A stretch of DNA of 64,000 bases, from positions 45,566 through 109,565 of the forward strand of contig JAFQTU010000010.1 in NCBI GenBank assembly GCA_017408905.1, in the 5' to 3' direction. A program made the position numbers and the translations under genes. This DNA is from Mailhella sp. Its GTDB lineage: Bacteria; Desulfobacterota; Desulfovibrionia; Desulfovibrionales; Desulfovibrionaceae. Positions 7,588 through 16,424 of this stretch are shown piece by piece; position 1 is the first letter of the stretch, and every line of letters begins with the position of its first letter. Below the pieces are notes generated by a model. The model did no database searches. It was not told the origin of the DNA and worked only from the letters and a program-made list of their open reading frames with translations.

Positions 7588-8916
7588 ATGGAATACCGTC
7601 TCGATAAAGTTTCTTCCACTGCCGTTTCCGTGTCGGTGGACTGCACGGCCGAAGAAGTGGGCAAGGCCTTCGACAAGGCCGCCAAGGCCATCGGCAAGGG
7701 CATGACCCTGCCGGGCTTCCGCAAGGACAAAGTTCCGGCCCACGTCATCAAGAGCCGCTTCGCCTCCCGCGTGGCCGCCGATGCCACGGAACTCCTGGCC
7801 GACGCCAACCTGCTCCTCATCCTCAAGAAGGAGAACGTGCGCCCGCTTTCCCCCTCGCAGTATCGCGGAACGCCTGCGGAAGAAGGCAAGCCCTTCTCCT
7901 TCACGGCCGGCTTCGACGTTCTGCCCGACATCGACCTGCCCGACCTTTCCACCCTTTCCGTGGTAGTGGGCGACCCCAAGCCCACGGAAGACGTGCTCAA
8001 CGCCATGCTCGATCAGGCCCTGCGCCGTCTTGCCCAGTATGTGGACGTGACCGACCGCAAGCCGCAGGACAACGACCTGCTCACCGCCAACGTGCGCGGC
8101 AGTATCGACGGCAAGGCCCTTCCCGGCATGACGGCGGACAATTTCCGCCTTCAGCTCCTGCCCGTGAAGCCCGGTGCCAAGACGCCGGAAATGGACCCCA
8201 TCGTCCGTGCGCTGAATGTGGGCGAAGAGGGCAGGGGAACCATGATCTGCCCCGACAACTATCCCGACCCCACCCTGCGCGGCCGCGAAGTCCTGCTTGA
8301 AGTCAAGCTCCTGCGCATCCAGCAGGAAGTGCTCCCCCCTGTGAACGACGAGAACGCCAAGCTCCTCGGCTTCAAGAGCTCGGACGAGCTCCAGCAGGAA
8401 GTGTGGCAGCAGGCCTTCACCGCCAACCTGCGCCAGATGCAGCGCGACGGCAAGCATACCCTTATGGAAGAACAGCTCGCCAAGCTCGACTTCCCCCTGC
8501 CCGAAAGCCTTGTCCAGCGCTTCTACCGCGAACACCAGCGCGACGCCGTGCGCTACCTGAAGTCCCAGCATGCCGATGAGGCCACCATCAAGGAGACCCT
8601 CGAACACATGGAAGCGGAATCCATGGAATTCGCCCGCAAGAAGGCCAAGGGCCACACCTTCCTTCTGGCCCTTGCCGACCGCGAAGGCATCGTGGTGACG
8701 GGCAAGGAAGCCGAGGCCGCCGTGCGCGCCATGACCAAGGGCACGGGCCAGAACTACGACGATATCCGCAAGACCGTGTGGGAAACCGGCATGATAAGCT
8801 CCATGCAGGAACGCATGATTGCCGACCGCGCCCTCGACCACCTGTACGCTTCGGCCCGCAAGATCATGGCGGAAGCGCCCGCCCTGCGCCCCTTTTCGGA
8901 GATAAAGCAAGGCTAG
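7588..8916 (+). CDS. tig: Trigger factor paralogue 2
   Basis: A 442-residue trigger-factor protein with an N-terminal ribosome-binding domain, an FKBP-like middle and a helical C-terminus. Its ribosome signature is GFRKDKVP, with Asp where the other copy has the usual Gly. The start follows AAGGAGAAAAC. The two copies share layout and short blocks (for example a CPDNYPDP motif and a following LRGR block) but differ widely elsewhere, so the duplication is not recent. No clpP or clpX follows, unlike the common tig-clpP-clpX order. Confidence 0.87.
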   Translation: MEYRLDKVSSTAVSVSVDCTAEEVGKAFDKAAKAIGKGMTLPGFRKDKVPAHVIKSRFASRVAADATELLADANLLLILKKENVRPLSPSQYRGTPAEEGKPFSFTAGFDVLPDIDLPDLSTLSVVVGDPKPTEDVLNAMLDQALRRLAQYVDVTDRKPQDNDLLTANVRGSIDGKALPGMTADNFRLQLLPVKPGAKTPEMDPIVRALNVGEEGRGTMICPDNYPDPTLRGREVLLEVKLLRIQQEVLPPVNDENAKLLGFKSSDELQQEVWQQAFTANLRQMQRDGKHTLMEEQLAKLDFPLPESLVQRFYREHQRDAVRYLKSQHADEATIKETLEHMEAESMEFARKKAKGHTFLLALADREGIVVTGKEAEAAVRAMTKGTGQNYDDIRKTVWETGMISSMQERMIADRALDHLYASARKIMAEAPALRPFSEIKQG

Positions 8917-8948
8917 TTAGACGTTTCTAACTTGAGTGTTAAAAGGAA

Positions 8949-8982
8949 AAGCGGCGGGAAAGCTCCTGCCGCTTCTCTTTTG
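8949..8982 (+). terminator. Intrinsic terminator after the trigger factor pair
   Basis: AAGCGGC pairs with GCCGCTT, extended inward by about four pairs, followed by TCTCTTTT. It lies between convergent genes. Confidence 0.85.
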
Positions 8983-8988
8983 TCTGCA

Positions 8989-10116
8989 TCAGTCCAGATA
9001 CGGGGTGACATCCCGCCCCTTGGCCGAGACCCAGCGCTTCTGCCTTGGCGCTGTCTTCCGGCTGTCGAGGCCGGCCTTTTTCGCCTTCCGGGCCTGCTGT
9101 TTCTTGGCGGCGGTGCTCTTTTTCACCGTGCCGCGCTTCCCTTTTGCCGGGGCTTTGTCGAGATTTTCGATGGTCTTGGCAAGGGCAAGGATGGTGTGGG
9201 CGTATTTCAGCATCTTGTTGTAGCGCATGAGGGCGTTCACCTGCCCCTTGAGCGGCATGCCTGCGCGCCAGCCGTGCAGGCTGAGGTAGCGGCTGAGGCT
9301 GAGTATGGCGTCGGCAGGGGTGAAGAGGTCGATGACGCCGTCGCCGTTGCCGTCTTCCGCGAAGCGGCTGATATTGCTGGGCATGAATTGGCACATGCCG
9401 ATAGCCCCGTAGGCCGAGCCGGGTATGCTGTGAGGGTCGATGCCGTTGGCCTCGCAGTAGGCGAGGAGGGCTTTCAGCTCCCTGTAGGCCCATTCCGATT
9501 TCTCGTCCATGCGCGCGCCCACCCAGTCCTGGCGCTGTTCCGCGCCCGGGATGCCGTCCACGTAGCCCAGCACGTTCTCCACCGGGAATTTGCTGGACAT
9601 GCTCGCCAGCGTGTAGAAGGCGTTTTCGCGCCCCGTGAGCTTGCCGAGGCGCGTTTCCACGAAGAGCAGGGCCGCCCCCACCGGGGCAGGAACGCCGTAT
9701 TTCTTCTGCGCCAGCGCGAAGGCCTTGGAGTTAGACTTGATGAACTCCTGACAGAGGCGGGCGTTGACTTCGGTGACAACGCCCTTGAACCACGGGCCCG
9801 GAATGCCGAGCCTGTTCGCGGCCGGGGCTTTCTTCGCCGATTTCGGGGTAGGGCGGCTCATGAACCTGAGGGTATAAAGCTCCTTGATCTTGCTGCCCAT
9901 AGGCCGCAGGGAAGGCGGGGTATCCATGCGGGAGAAGAGCTGGTCAAGGCGTTCTTTCTCGAAGCCGTCGCGCTGGAGGCGCTGGGTGAGGGCCAGCCAC
10001 GAGTGATCGACCATGCTCAGTTTGCCGTGCACGGCGTTCTGCGGGGCGTCTTTTGCCGAGCACGCCCCCAGCAGAAGGCTGTGGAGCAGGATGAGCAGGA
10101 ACAGCGGTTTTTTCAT
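8989..10116 (-). CDS. mltB: MltB-type lytic murein transglycosylase lipoprotein
   Basis: A 375-residue lipoprotein with lipobox LLLGAC at about residues 14-19, followed by an SLT_2 (MltB) domain. The catalytic Glu lies in FVETRLGKLTG, and the conserved GSAYGAIGMCQFMPSN and DGNGDGVIDLFTPADA blocks are present. It cleaves peptidoglycan to anhydro-muropeptides from the outer-membrane side of the periplasm. The C-terminal ~50 residues are rich in Lys/Arg/Ala, an unusual basic extension. Confidence 0.87.
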   Translation of the reverse strand: MKKPLFLLILLHSLLLGACSAKDAPQNAVHGKLSMVDHSWLALTQRLQRDGFEKERLDQLFSRMDTPPSLRPMGSKIKELYTLRFMSRPTPKSAKKAPAANRLGIPGPWFKGVVTEVNARLCQEFIKSNSKAFALAQKKYGVPAPVGAALLFVETRLGKLTGRENAFYTLASMSSKFPVENVLGYVDGIPGAEQRQDWVGARMDEKSEWAYRELKALLAYCEANGIDPHSIPGSAYGAIGMCQFMPSNISRFAEDGNGDGVIDLFTPADAILSLSRYLSLHGWRAGMPLKGQVNALMRYNKMLKYAHTILALAKTIENLDKAPAKGKRGTVKKSTAAKKQQARKAKKAGLDSRKTAPRQKRWVSAKGRDVTPYLD

Positions 10117-10262
10117 GGGTCTTCCTCAGGGAAGCGATATCGGAAGTACGGGCGGGCAAGCCGCGCAGGCGAAGTTCAGCATAACAGGCTCTGCTTTCTT
10201 GTCCAGACGGGGAAAATGGGTTATCATGGCACAGTAACGCCAAAATCAGCCACAGGAGCACC

Positions 10263-10928
10263 ATGTCTCTGACCCGACTCATTGCCGGCCTCTGCCTTGC
10301 CCTTCTCCTCTGTACACCTCTTGGCGCGCAGGAAAACGCCGCGCCCGCCCCGAAGCCGAAGGCGGAAAAGGTCCTCGCTAGCGGCGGCAAGGCTCAGCCC
10401 GGAGCCAAGGCCGAAAGCAAGGACGCCGCGAAAGACGCCGCCAAAGACGCTCTCGACGCCCTGCCCGAATGGGAAAAGCGCTACGTGAAGGAAACGCGCA
10501 TCACCATCGAGAACAATATCCAGAGCCTCATGGACGGCATACTGAGCCGGAAGGACGTGGCGACCACGGTGGACACCTTCTGCCGTACGTGGGACAAGTG
10601 GGCGGAATCCAAGCTTTTCATCCTGGATGACGACAGGGACATCGACGTCTATGGCAACCTTTATTCCCTTCAGGTCATGTGCCGCACGCTGTTCCTTGCG
10701 GCTGGCGACTGGAACAGGGCCGAGCCTTCGGAGGAATCGGGCGACGTGCTGAAGAAGGCGCAGTGGCTGGAACAGCGGAGCCGCCGCCTTGCCGAACCCG
10801 TGGCCGAGATCATCCGCAACCAGAGCTACAGCTCCTACCTGCCGCGCCGCATCGAGATCATGCAGGGCATGCTCCCCTATGTGGACATCTGCTGGAAGGA
10901 GCGCGGCTACTTCTCCCGCCTGAAATAA
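10263..10928 (+). CDS. Secreted protein of unknown function
   Basis: A 221-residue exported protein. A signal peptide covers about residues 1-22, followed by an Ala/Lys/Pro-rich linker containing a KDAAKDAAKDA repeat. The rest is a charged, mostly helical domain (about 70-221) with no motif I recognise. It is divergent from mltB with its start 146 bases away, and is followed by a strong terminator shared with ilvE. Confidence 0.65.
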   Translation: MSLTRLIAGLCLALLLCTPLGAQENAAPAPKPKAEKVLASGGKAQPGAKAESKDAAKDAAKDALDALPEWEKRYVKETRITIENNIQSLMDGILSRKDVATTVDTFCRTWDKWAESKLFILDDDRDIDVYGNLYSLQVMCRTLFLAAGDWNRAEPSEESGDVLKKAQWLEQRSRRLAEPVAEIIRNQSYSSYLPRRIEIMQGMLPYVDICWKERGYFSRLK

Positions 10929-10953
10929 GCCTTTTCCGAATTCCCGCCATAAA

Positions 10954-10987
10954 AAAAGACCGCCTTGCGCCAGCAGGACGGTCTTTT
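10954..10987. terminator. Bidirectional intrinsic terminator
   Basis: AAAAGACCG pairs with CGGTCTTTT, with A- and T-tracts on the two sides. It lies between the convergent secreted-protein gene and ilvE. Confidence 0.85.
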
Positions 10988-11006
10988 CTTTCAGGTGCTT
11001 ATGCCT

Positions 11007-12032
11007 TTAGGCGATCTTCTTGATCCAGCCTTCAGGGGCTTCGATGCGGCCCATCTGGATGCCGGTAAGGGTATCGTACAGCTTGGTGAGCACCGGGCCC
11101 ATGTTCTCCATGCCGGAAGGCAGGCAGATATCCTTGCCGTGGTCCACGATCTTGCCGATGGGGGAGATGACGGCGGCCGTGCCGCAGAGGCCGGCTTCGG
11201 CAAAGTCCGAAACTTCGGAAAGCAGGACTTCACGCTCTTCCACTTCCATGCCGAGGTAGTGTTCGGCCACGTGGAGCAGGGAACGGCGGGTGATGGAGGG
11301 CAGGATGCTGTCGCTCTTGGGGGTGACGAGCTTGCCGTCCTTGGTGATGAAAATGAAGTTGGCGCCGCCGGTCTCTTCCACCTTAGTGCGGGTGGCGGAG
11401 TCCAGATACATGTTTTCGGCATAGCCCTGACGGTGGGCGTCCATGATGGGGTAGAGGCTCATGGCGTAGTTGAGGCCGGCCTTGATGTGGCCGGTGCCGT
11501 GGGGGGCGGCGCGGTCGTAATCGGTCACACGGATGGTGATGGGCTTGGCGCCGCCCTTGAAGTAGGGGCCGACCGGGGTGACGAGGATGCGGAACTGGTA
11601 TTCTTCAGCGGGCTTCACACCGATGACGGCGGAACTGCCGAACATGTAGGGGCGGATGTAGAGCGTAGCGCCGGAACCGTAGGGGGGAACCCAGGCGAGG
11701 TTGGCCTTCACGGTTTCCACAACGGCTTCCACAAAGCGCTCGGCAGGGAAGACGGGCATTTCGAGGCGGCGGCAGGAATCTTCCATGCGCTTGGCGTTGA
11801 GGTCGGGGCGGAAGGTGACGACGTGGCCGTCTTCCGTGGTATAGGCCTTCAGGCCTTCGAAGCAGGACTGGCAGTAGTGGAGCACACCGGCGCATTCGGT
11901 GATGACCACCTTGTCGTCGTCGGTAAGGACGCCTTCATCCCAAGCGCCGTTCTTGAAGTTGGAAACGAAACGGTAGTCCGCCTTCATGTAGCCGAAGCCA
12001 AGGTTGGCCCAGTCGAGATTTTTCTTTTCCAT
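11007..12032 (-). CDS. ilvE: Branched-chain amino-acid aminotransferase
   Basis: A 341-residue fold-type IV PLP aminotransferase that interconverts Leu, Ile and Val with their 2-keto acids. The family signature is visible in the middle (GHIKAGLNYA with the PLP Lys, then YLDSATRTKVEETGGANFIF), and the length is normal for the BCAT2-like group. The ATG at 12032 was chosen because AGGAG lies 9 bases upstream; 40 extra upstream codons lack family character. Confidence 0.92.
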   Translation of the reverse strand: MEKKNLDWANLGFGYMKADYRFVSNFKNGAWDEGVLTDDDKVVITECAGVLHYCQSCFEGLKAYTTEDGHVVTFRPDLNAKRMEDSCRRLEMPVFPAERFVEAVVETVKANLAWVPPYGSGATLYIRPYMFGSSAVIGVKPAEEYQFRILVTPVGPYFKGGAKPITIRVTDYDRAAPHGTGHIKAGLNYAMSLYPIMDAHRQGYAENMYLDSATRTKVEETGGANFIFITKDGKLVTPKSDSILPSITRRSLLHVAEHYLGMEVEEREVLLSEVSDFAEAGLCGTAAVISPIGKIVDHGKDICLPSGMENMGPVLTKLYDTLTGIQMGRIEAPEGWIKKIA

Positions 12033-12267
12033 GGCACATATCTCCTGCGCATAAGCTGAAAAGTCGTGGTCGTGCATCGGGCGGCCCGGCGCTCTGCCTT
12101 CGCAGTGCTGGCATGGGCGGAAGGGGCGACGCAACACAGAAAACTCTGGCACTCTCTGGCCTTCGCGTCAAGTGCGGAATGAGATTTGCGCCCATTTTCC
12201 GGAAAAGAGGCGTCTTGTGCAAGGTGTGGAATTAGCATAGGCTTTACTGCAAATTTCGGAGCCTGCC

Positions 12268-12753
12268 ATGTTCACCGCCGTTCTTTACGGCGCGGCCCTC
12301 GGGCTTCTTTTCCTTTCCTGGAGGAAAAGCCCGCAGAAAACCCGCGCCGCCCTGAAAAAAGCCTGGAAGTCCTGCACGGGCGTACTGCCCCTTTTCTTTG
12401 CCATCCTGCTCTGCATGGGCTTTTTGCTCTCCTTTGTGGACGAAGCCGTCATCCAGCAGGCCGTGGGCCGGGAGTCCGGCATGGCAGGTATCGTACTGAG
12501 CGGCGTCATCGGCTCTGTTACGCTCATCCCCGCCTTTGCGGCCTATCCTGCGGCGGCCGAACTGCTCCGCGTGACGGGCGGCTACGCCCAGATAACCATG
12601 CTCATCACCTCCCTTATGATGGTGGGGTTGGTCACGCTTCCCCTAGAATGCCGCTTCTTCGGGCTGAAGGCGGCCGTGTGGCGCAACGCCCTTGGCCTTG
12701 CCTATTCCTTTGCGCTGGCCGTGTTCATGGGCATGGTCTTCGGGGGTATGTGA
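12268..12753 (+). CDS. Permease half-protein A (nucleoside-recognition/DUF318 type)
   Basis: A 161-residue membrane protein with about four hydrophobic segments and the sequence GRESGMAGIVLSGVIGS followed by a proline-containing helix. It matches the kind of half-unit found in DUF318/ArsP-like and spore-maturation-like permeases. Its stop overlaps the start of the next gene (TGATG), so the two halves are probably translated together and form one transporter. Substrate unknown. Confidence 0.7.
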   Translation: MFTAVLYGAALGLLFLSWRKSPQKTRAALKKAWKSCTGVLPLFFAILLCMGFLLSFVDEAVIQQAVGRESGMAGIVLSGVIGSVTLIPAFAAYPAAAELLRVTGGYAQITMLITSLMMVGLVTLPLECRFFGLKAAVWRNALGLAYSFALAVFMGMVFGGM

Positions 12754-13334
12754 TGGCGAAGGAACAGAAAGAGAAAGCGGGCCGCGCCGTGCTCAAGAAG
12801 TACGGTTTCCTCGTCTTCGCCGTGGCGCTGGCCCTTGCGGGCTGGCTTATCGACAGTGCCAAGGCCGAGCAGGGGCTGGTGTTGGCAGGCGAAGGCATTG
12901 CCGAGATGCTGGGCTTCCTTCCGCCTGTCTTCGTGCTCCTCGGCCTCTTCGACGTGTGGGTGGACAGGGAGACCGTCATCCGCCTCATGGGCAGGGAATC
13001 CGGGGCCAAGGGGGCGTTCCTCGCCTTCATGCTGGGCACGCTGGCGGCGGGCCCGCTCTACATGGCCTTCCCTGTGGCGGGCGTCCTTATGAGGAAGAGG
13101 GCGGGCCTGTTCCAGATCTTCATCTTCACGGGAACATGGGCCATTGCCAAAGTTCCCATGCTGCTTTTCGAAGCCTCCTGCTTCGGCCTTTCCTACACGG
13201 CCTTGCGCTTCGCCTGCAATATGGCGGCCATCGTGGGCATAGCGTGGCTTATGACAGGGATGCTCGGCCCGGGCTACGCCGCAAGGCTGTATCAGGCCGC
13301 CGACGAACGTGAGGGGCAGGGAGAATCCTCTTGA
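12753..13334 (+). CDS. Permease half-protein B
   Basis: A 193-residue membrane protein with about five hydrophobic segments. It contains GRESGAKGAFLAFMLGT, clearly related to the GRESG block of the preceding gene, so the two are likely the two inverted or repeated halves of one permease encoded separately. The N-terminal 15 residues are basic and the C-terminus is acidic, both probably cytosolic. Confidence 0.7.
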   Translation: MAKEQKEKAGRAVLKKYGFLVFAVALALAGWLIDSAKAEQGLVLAGEGIAEMLGFLPPVFVLLGLFDVWVDRETVIRLMGRESGAKGAFLAFMLGTLAAGPLYMAFPVAGVLMRKRAGLFQIFIFTGTWAIAKVPMLLFEASCFGLSYTALRFACNMAAIVGIAWLMTGMLGPGYAARLYQAADEREGQGESS

Positions 13335-13430
13335 ATTCCCGGGCTTCCCGGAGTATATTAGCCAAGGTTAGGCGGCATTGTTTCCCCCTGTGTGCCGCGT
13401 AGTGTTCAACAGCAAAAGGACGGAGTATCC

Positions 13431-13958
13431 ATGCTTAACAAGGTTATGATCATCGGTCGTCTCGGACGTGACCCTGAACTGCGCTATACCCAGAACGGCT
13501 CGCCCGTCGCTTCTCTGCGCATCGCCACCGATGAATCCTATACGGACAAGGACGGCCAGCGCGTTGACCGCACCGAATGGCACAGCGTGGTGGTGTTTCA
13601 GCGCTCTGCGGAAAACTGCAACCAGTACCTGCGCAAGGGCAGCCTTGTCTATGTGGAAGGCAAGCTCACCACCCGCAAGTGGCAGGACCAGAACGGGCAG
13701 GACCGCTATACCACCGAGATCCGTGCCGACCGTGTGCAGTTCCTCGACCGCCGCTCCTCCAACCCCGCCGACGGCGACGATATGGGCGGCATGAACGCCC
13801 CCGCAGGCGGCTATACGCCCCCGCGCTTCCAGCAGAACCGGCAGGCCGCCCCCATGCAGCGCCAGCCCCAGCGCCGTGCGCCCCAGCAGGAAAGCTATGA
13901 GGACCTTGGCCCTGCCTTCCCCTCCGAAGCCAGCACTATGGACGATATCCCCTTCTAA
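13431..13958 (+). CDS. ssb: Single-stranded DNA-binding protein
   Basis: A 175-residue SSB. The OB fold covers residues 1-110 ([19 protein letters not shown], then the TEWHSVVVF block), followed by a Gly/Pro/Gln-rich linker and the acidic tip DDIPF that recruits repair and replication proteins. The ATG at 13431 is chosen by the family N-terminus and by GGAG upstream. Confidence 0.97.
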   Translation: MLNKVMIIGRLGRDPELRYTQNGSPVASLRIATDESYTDKDGQRVDRTEWHSVVVFQRSAENCNQYLRKGSLVYVEGKLTTRKWQDQNGQDRYTTEIRADRVQFLDRRSSNPADGDDMGGMNAPAGGYTPPRFQQNRQAAPMQRQPQRRAPQQESYEDLGPAFPSEASTMDDIPF

Positions 13959-13976
13959 ATCCTTCTGAACCAAGCA

Positions 13977-14009
13977 AGAGGCGGCTGTTTCGACGGCCGC
14001 TTCTCTTTT
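13977..14009 (+). terminator. Intrinsic terminator after ssb
   Basis: A nine-pair stem (AGAGGCGGC against GCCGCTTCT, one G-T pair) followed by CTTTT. The next gene starts only about 12 bases later. Confidence 0.8.
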
Positions 14010-14021
14010 ATGCGAGAACCT

Positions 14022-14615
14022 ATGAAGCTCTTCTTTTTCTTCGGTGATTCCGTGACCTTAGGCGTGAACGACGCCGCGGCCGGGGGCTGGGTGGCAAGGC
14101 TTGCCGAAAAGGCGGCCGCAAAGGGCCTGCCCGTTCCGCCCGATACCTTCTATAATCTCGGCGTCCGCAAGAATTCCAGCCGGGCCGTGCTGGCGCGCTG
14201 GGAAGCGGAATATCAGGCCCGAGCTATGGAAGGCTGCCCGGCGCACCTTGTCTTCTGCTTCGGCACGGTGGACATGGCCGCACCCCACGCCGTTCCCAAT
14301 GTGCCGATGGGGGAATCCGCCGCCAATGCCCGGGAAATCTTGCAGAAGGCCAAGGAATACGGCTCTGTCGTCATGGTGAGCGCGCCCCCGGTGAAGGACG
14401 GGGAGCATAACCAGCGCCTCGAAGCGCTCTGCACGGCCTACGCGGCTATCTGCAAGGCTGTCGATGTCCCCTTCGTGGACATCTTCCATCCGCTTCTTGA
14501 GGCAGGCTATCTCGACGACCTTGCGGACGGCATCCACCCCGGCCCGAAGGGCAATGACATGATAGCCGGACTGCTGGCGGAAGCCGAAGCGCTTCGCAAA
14601 TCTTTTGCCGAATAG
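14022..14615 (+). CDS. SGNH/GDSL-family hydrolase
   Basis: A 197-residue esterase/lipase-like hydrolase. The nucleophile block is GDSVTLG at residues 8-14, the later Asp-x-x-His dyad lies in DGIHPGPKG, and an Asn/Gly block is visible between (FGTVDMA). No signal peptide, so it is probably cytosolic. The ATG at 14022 is preferred because the one at 14010 directly abuts the ssb terminator; 14010 remains possible. Confidence 0.8.
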   Translation: MKLFFFFGDSVTLGVNDAAAGGWVARLAEKAAAKGLPVPPDTFYNLGVRKNSSRAVLARWEAEYQARAMEGCPAHLVFCFGTVDMAAPHAVPNVPMGESAANAREILQKAKEYGSVVMVSAPPVKDGEHNQRLEALCTAYAAICKAVDVPFVDIFHPLLEAGYLDDLADGIHPGPKGNDMIAGLLAEAEALRKSFAE

Positions 14616-14627
14616 CTTGGAAAAAGC

Positions 14628-14654
14628 TTGACAGGCCCGGGGAAGCTGTATAAG
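14628..14654 (+). promoter_or_regulatory. Probable tRNA-Glu promoter
   Basis: TTGACA at 14628 and TATAAG at 14649 with a short 15-base spacer, ending 20 bases before the tRNA. Confidence 0.55.
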
Positions 14655-14673
14655 TTCCACACGTCAAGTCAAT

Positions 14674-14749
14674 GTCGCCATCGTCTAGTGGCCTAGGACG
14701 GAGGCCTCTCAAGCCTCTAACACGGGTTCAAATCCCGTTGGCGACACCA
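14674..14749 (+). tRNA. tRNA-Glu(CUC)
   Basis: A 76-base tRNA with a seven-pair acceptor stem (GTCGCCA/TGGCGAC), discriminator A and encoded CCA. The anticodon loop CTCTCAA is closed by GAGGC/GCCTC, giving anticodon CTC (Glu). The T arm is ACGGG-TTCAAAT-CCCGT. Its 3' part serves as the integration target of the element that follows. Confidence 0.95.
14735..14742 (+). other. Candidate attL core in tRNA-Glu
   Basis: CCGTTGGC in the T-arm/acceptor part of the tRNA, repeated at 30082-30089. Around it 10 of 12 bases match (AATCCCGTTGGC against GATTCCGTTGGC), a short core for this integrase type. Confidence 0.45.
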
Positions 14750-14762
14750 AACTCGATTCCAT

Positions 14763-14808
14763 AGAAGTCCTTCTTAGTCCATAAGCGTCTAGAAGGACTT
14801 CTTTTTTT
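14763..14808 (+). terminator. Intrinsic terminator after tRNA-Glu
   Basis: A perfect 12-base inverted repeat (AGAAGTCCTTCT / AGAAGGACTTCT) with a 16-base loop, followed by seven T. It lies on the element side of the attachment core. Confidence 0.9.
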
Positions 14809-14871
14809 ATCCGAAAAAGGGTGAGGTTCTGTCCATATCAGTCTGCTAGAGTCCGTTTACATCTAGGAAAT

Positions 14872-14933
14872 TTGTTGCCATTATTGTTGCCACTTGGGAT
14901 TTGCTCAGGTGGCAACATAGGTAAGTGGCAACA
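14872..14933. repeat. Left integrase arm-type repeats
   Basis: TTGTTGCCA at 14872 and again at 14884 (12-base spacing), then inverted copies TGGCAACA at 14910 and 14926. The same octamer with the same 12-base spacing occurs at the right end of the element. Confidence 0.6.
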
Positions 14934-14942
14934 GGGGAAGTT

Positions 14943-16145
14943 ATGCTGACGGATACTCTTATCAAATCACTGCACGCCAAGGCGAAGAAGGGAGAGAAGG
15001 TTTCCCAGAAGGCTGACGGCGGGGGATTGAACTTCGTTGAGGGCAAATACTGGCGCTTGTCCTATCGCTTTGGCGGAAAACAGAAGAAGGTCTGCCTGGG
15101 CGTCTATCCTGCGGTTTCCCTTCTGTCGGCAAGGAAGGCAAGGGAAGAGATAAAAGTCCTTCTTGCGCAGGGCATAGACCCTTCCGAAAAGAAGAAGGCC
15201 GACAAGGCGGAAGCGGCGCGCATGGCCTTGGACGAGGCTCTTACCTTCCGGGCCGTCGCCATGGAGTATTATCGGCGCAAGCTGGCCAACAAGCAGGAAC
15301 TCTACAGGAAGCAGATCCTGTCCCGTCTGGAGAATCAGATATTTCCTTTCATGGGGGACATCCCCGTCTCTCAGCTCAAGCCTACCCATATCCTTGCCGG
15401 ACTTCGAGAAGTGGAAGAGCGCGGGGCTATAGACATGGCGCACAGGCTGGCAAGTCTTATCCGGCAGGTGTGCAGTTTTGCCGTTGCCTGCGGCTATACG
15501 GAGTTCAACGCCGCCTCTGAGCTTACTGCCGCCATGACTCCCAAGCCGAAAGCCACACCACGGGCGGCTATCCTCAACCCTCAGAAGATAGGCCAGCTTC
15601 TCCGAGACATAGACGAGTACCCCTGTTCCATCTCGGTGAAGTACGCCTTGAAGATCATGCCGTATCTGTTCGTTCGCTCCAAGGAACTCAGGAACGCCAA
15701 GTGGGAAGAGTTCGAGTTTGAGAACTCCCTCTGGCATATCCCCGCTGAGCGTATGAAGATGAAGGCCGCCCATGTCGTACCACTTGCCCGGCAGGTGGTG
15801 AAGCTCCTTCAAGAGCTTCAGGTATGGAACGGGCATACCGACCTTCTTTTTCCTTCTCCGCAGTCGAACACAAGGGCGATCTCCGACGTGGGCCTGCTCA
15901 ACGCCCTGAGGCGCATGGGATACGAGAGAGAGGAAATGTGCATCCATGGTTTCCGCTCCATAGCTTCCACGCTTTTGAACGAGTCCGGCAGATACCGGGC
16001 CGACGTTATCGAGGCGGCTCTTGCCCATGCAGAGAAGAATCAGGTACGGGCGGCCTATAACCGAGCGGAATACCTTGAGGAAAGGCGGGTGCTCATGCAG
16101 GACTGGGCAGATATGGTGGACGCTATGAGGGATGGGAAAGGATAG
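14943..16145 (+). CDS. int: P4-type tyrosine integrase
   Basis: A 400-residue site-specific recombinase. The N-terminal arm-DNA-binding domain (DUF4102-like, about 1-90) and SAM-like core-binding domain (about 100-190) precede the catalytic domain with its Arg in FVRSKELRNAKW, HGFR, LAH and the nucleophile Tyr in AYNRAEYLEERR. The ATG at 14943 has AGGGGAAG just upstream and is preferred over a GTG at 14925. It inserts the element into tRNA-Glu, directly upstream. Confidence 0.93.
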   Translation: MLTDTLIKSLHAKAKKGEKVSQKADGGGLNFVEGKYWRLSYRFGGKQKKVCLGVYPAVSLLSARKAREEIKVLLAQGIDPSEKKKADKAEAARMALDEALTFRAVAMEYYRRKLANKQELYRKQILSRLENQIFPFMGDIPVSQLKPTHILAGLREVEERGAIDMAHRLASLIRQVCSFAVACGYTEFNAASELTAAMTPKPKATPRAAILNPQKIGQLLRDIDEYPCSISVKYALKIMPYLFVRSKELRNAKWEEFEFENSLWHIPAERMKMKAAHVVPLARQVVKLLQELQVWNGHTDLLFPSPQSNTRAISDVGLLNALRRMGYEREEMCIHGFRSIASTLLNESGRYRADVIEAALAHAEKNQVRAAYNRAEYLEERRVLMQDWADMVDAMRDGKG

Positions 16146-16227
16146 TTTTCCGACTAGGGGCCCCACACTTTGCTCTGGCAAAGTCTAGTGGGCTATACTT
16201 CTCCCCCTGAGAAATATTTTTTAGAGG

Positions 16228-16315
16228 CCGTCTCACCTGTCTCATCTGTCTAACGACATGATTTCAAGTGCTTAGAAAGGGGCGCGGTGTCTCAGTTGGC
16301 GTATCAGCCGTCTCA
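16228..16315. repeat. Left TGAGAC repeat cluster (subterminal inverted repeat)
   Basis: Two blocks (16228-16240 and 16288-16315) containing GTCTCA hexamers. The 28-base block matches the reverse complement of 29832-29859 at 27 of 28 positions. The 13-base block is an exact reverse complement of 29898-29910. The 279-base space between int and the next gene holds no gene. Confidence 0.85.
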
Positions 16316-16424
16316 AACGAATTTCTCCGGCTAGGTGTGGAAGTCGCGAGCCTCACCGAAAAGCGGTCTCCCTTGCCGCCTGCCGGAGCATCCAAAGGGA
16401 AACAGCATGAAAGGGAGATGCTGA

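Noticed and set aside
6262..8910. An 882-codon open frame opposite the trigger factor genes
   Set aside because: It mirrors high-GC codons of two real genes, has a His/Gly/Val-rich composition typical of antisense frames and no family match.
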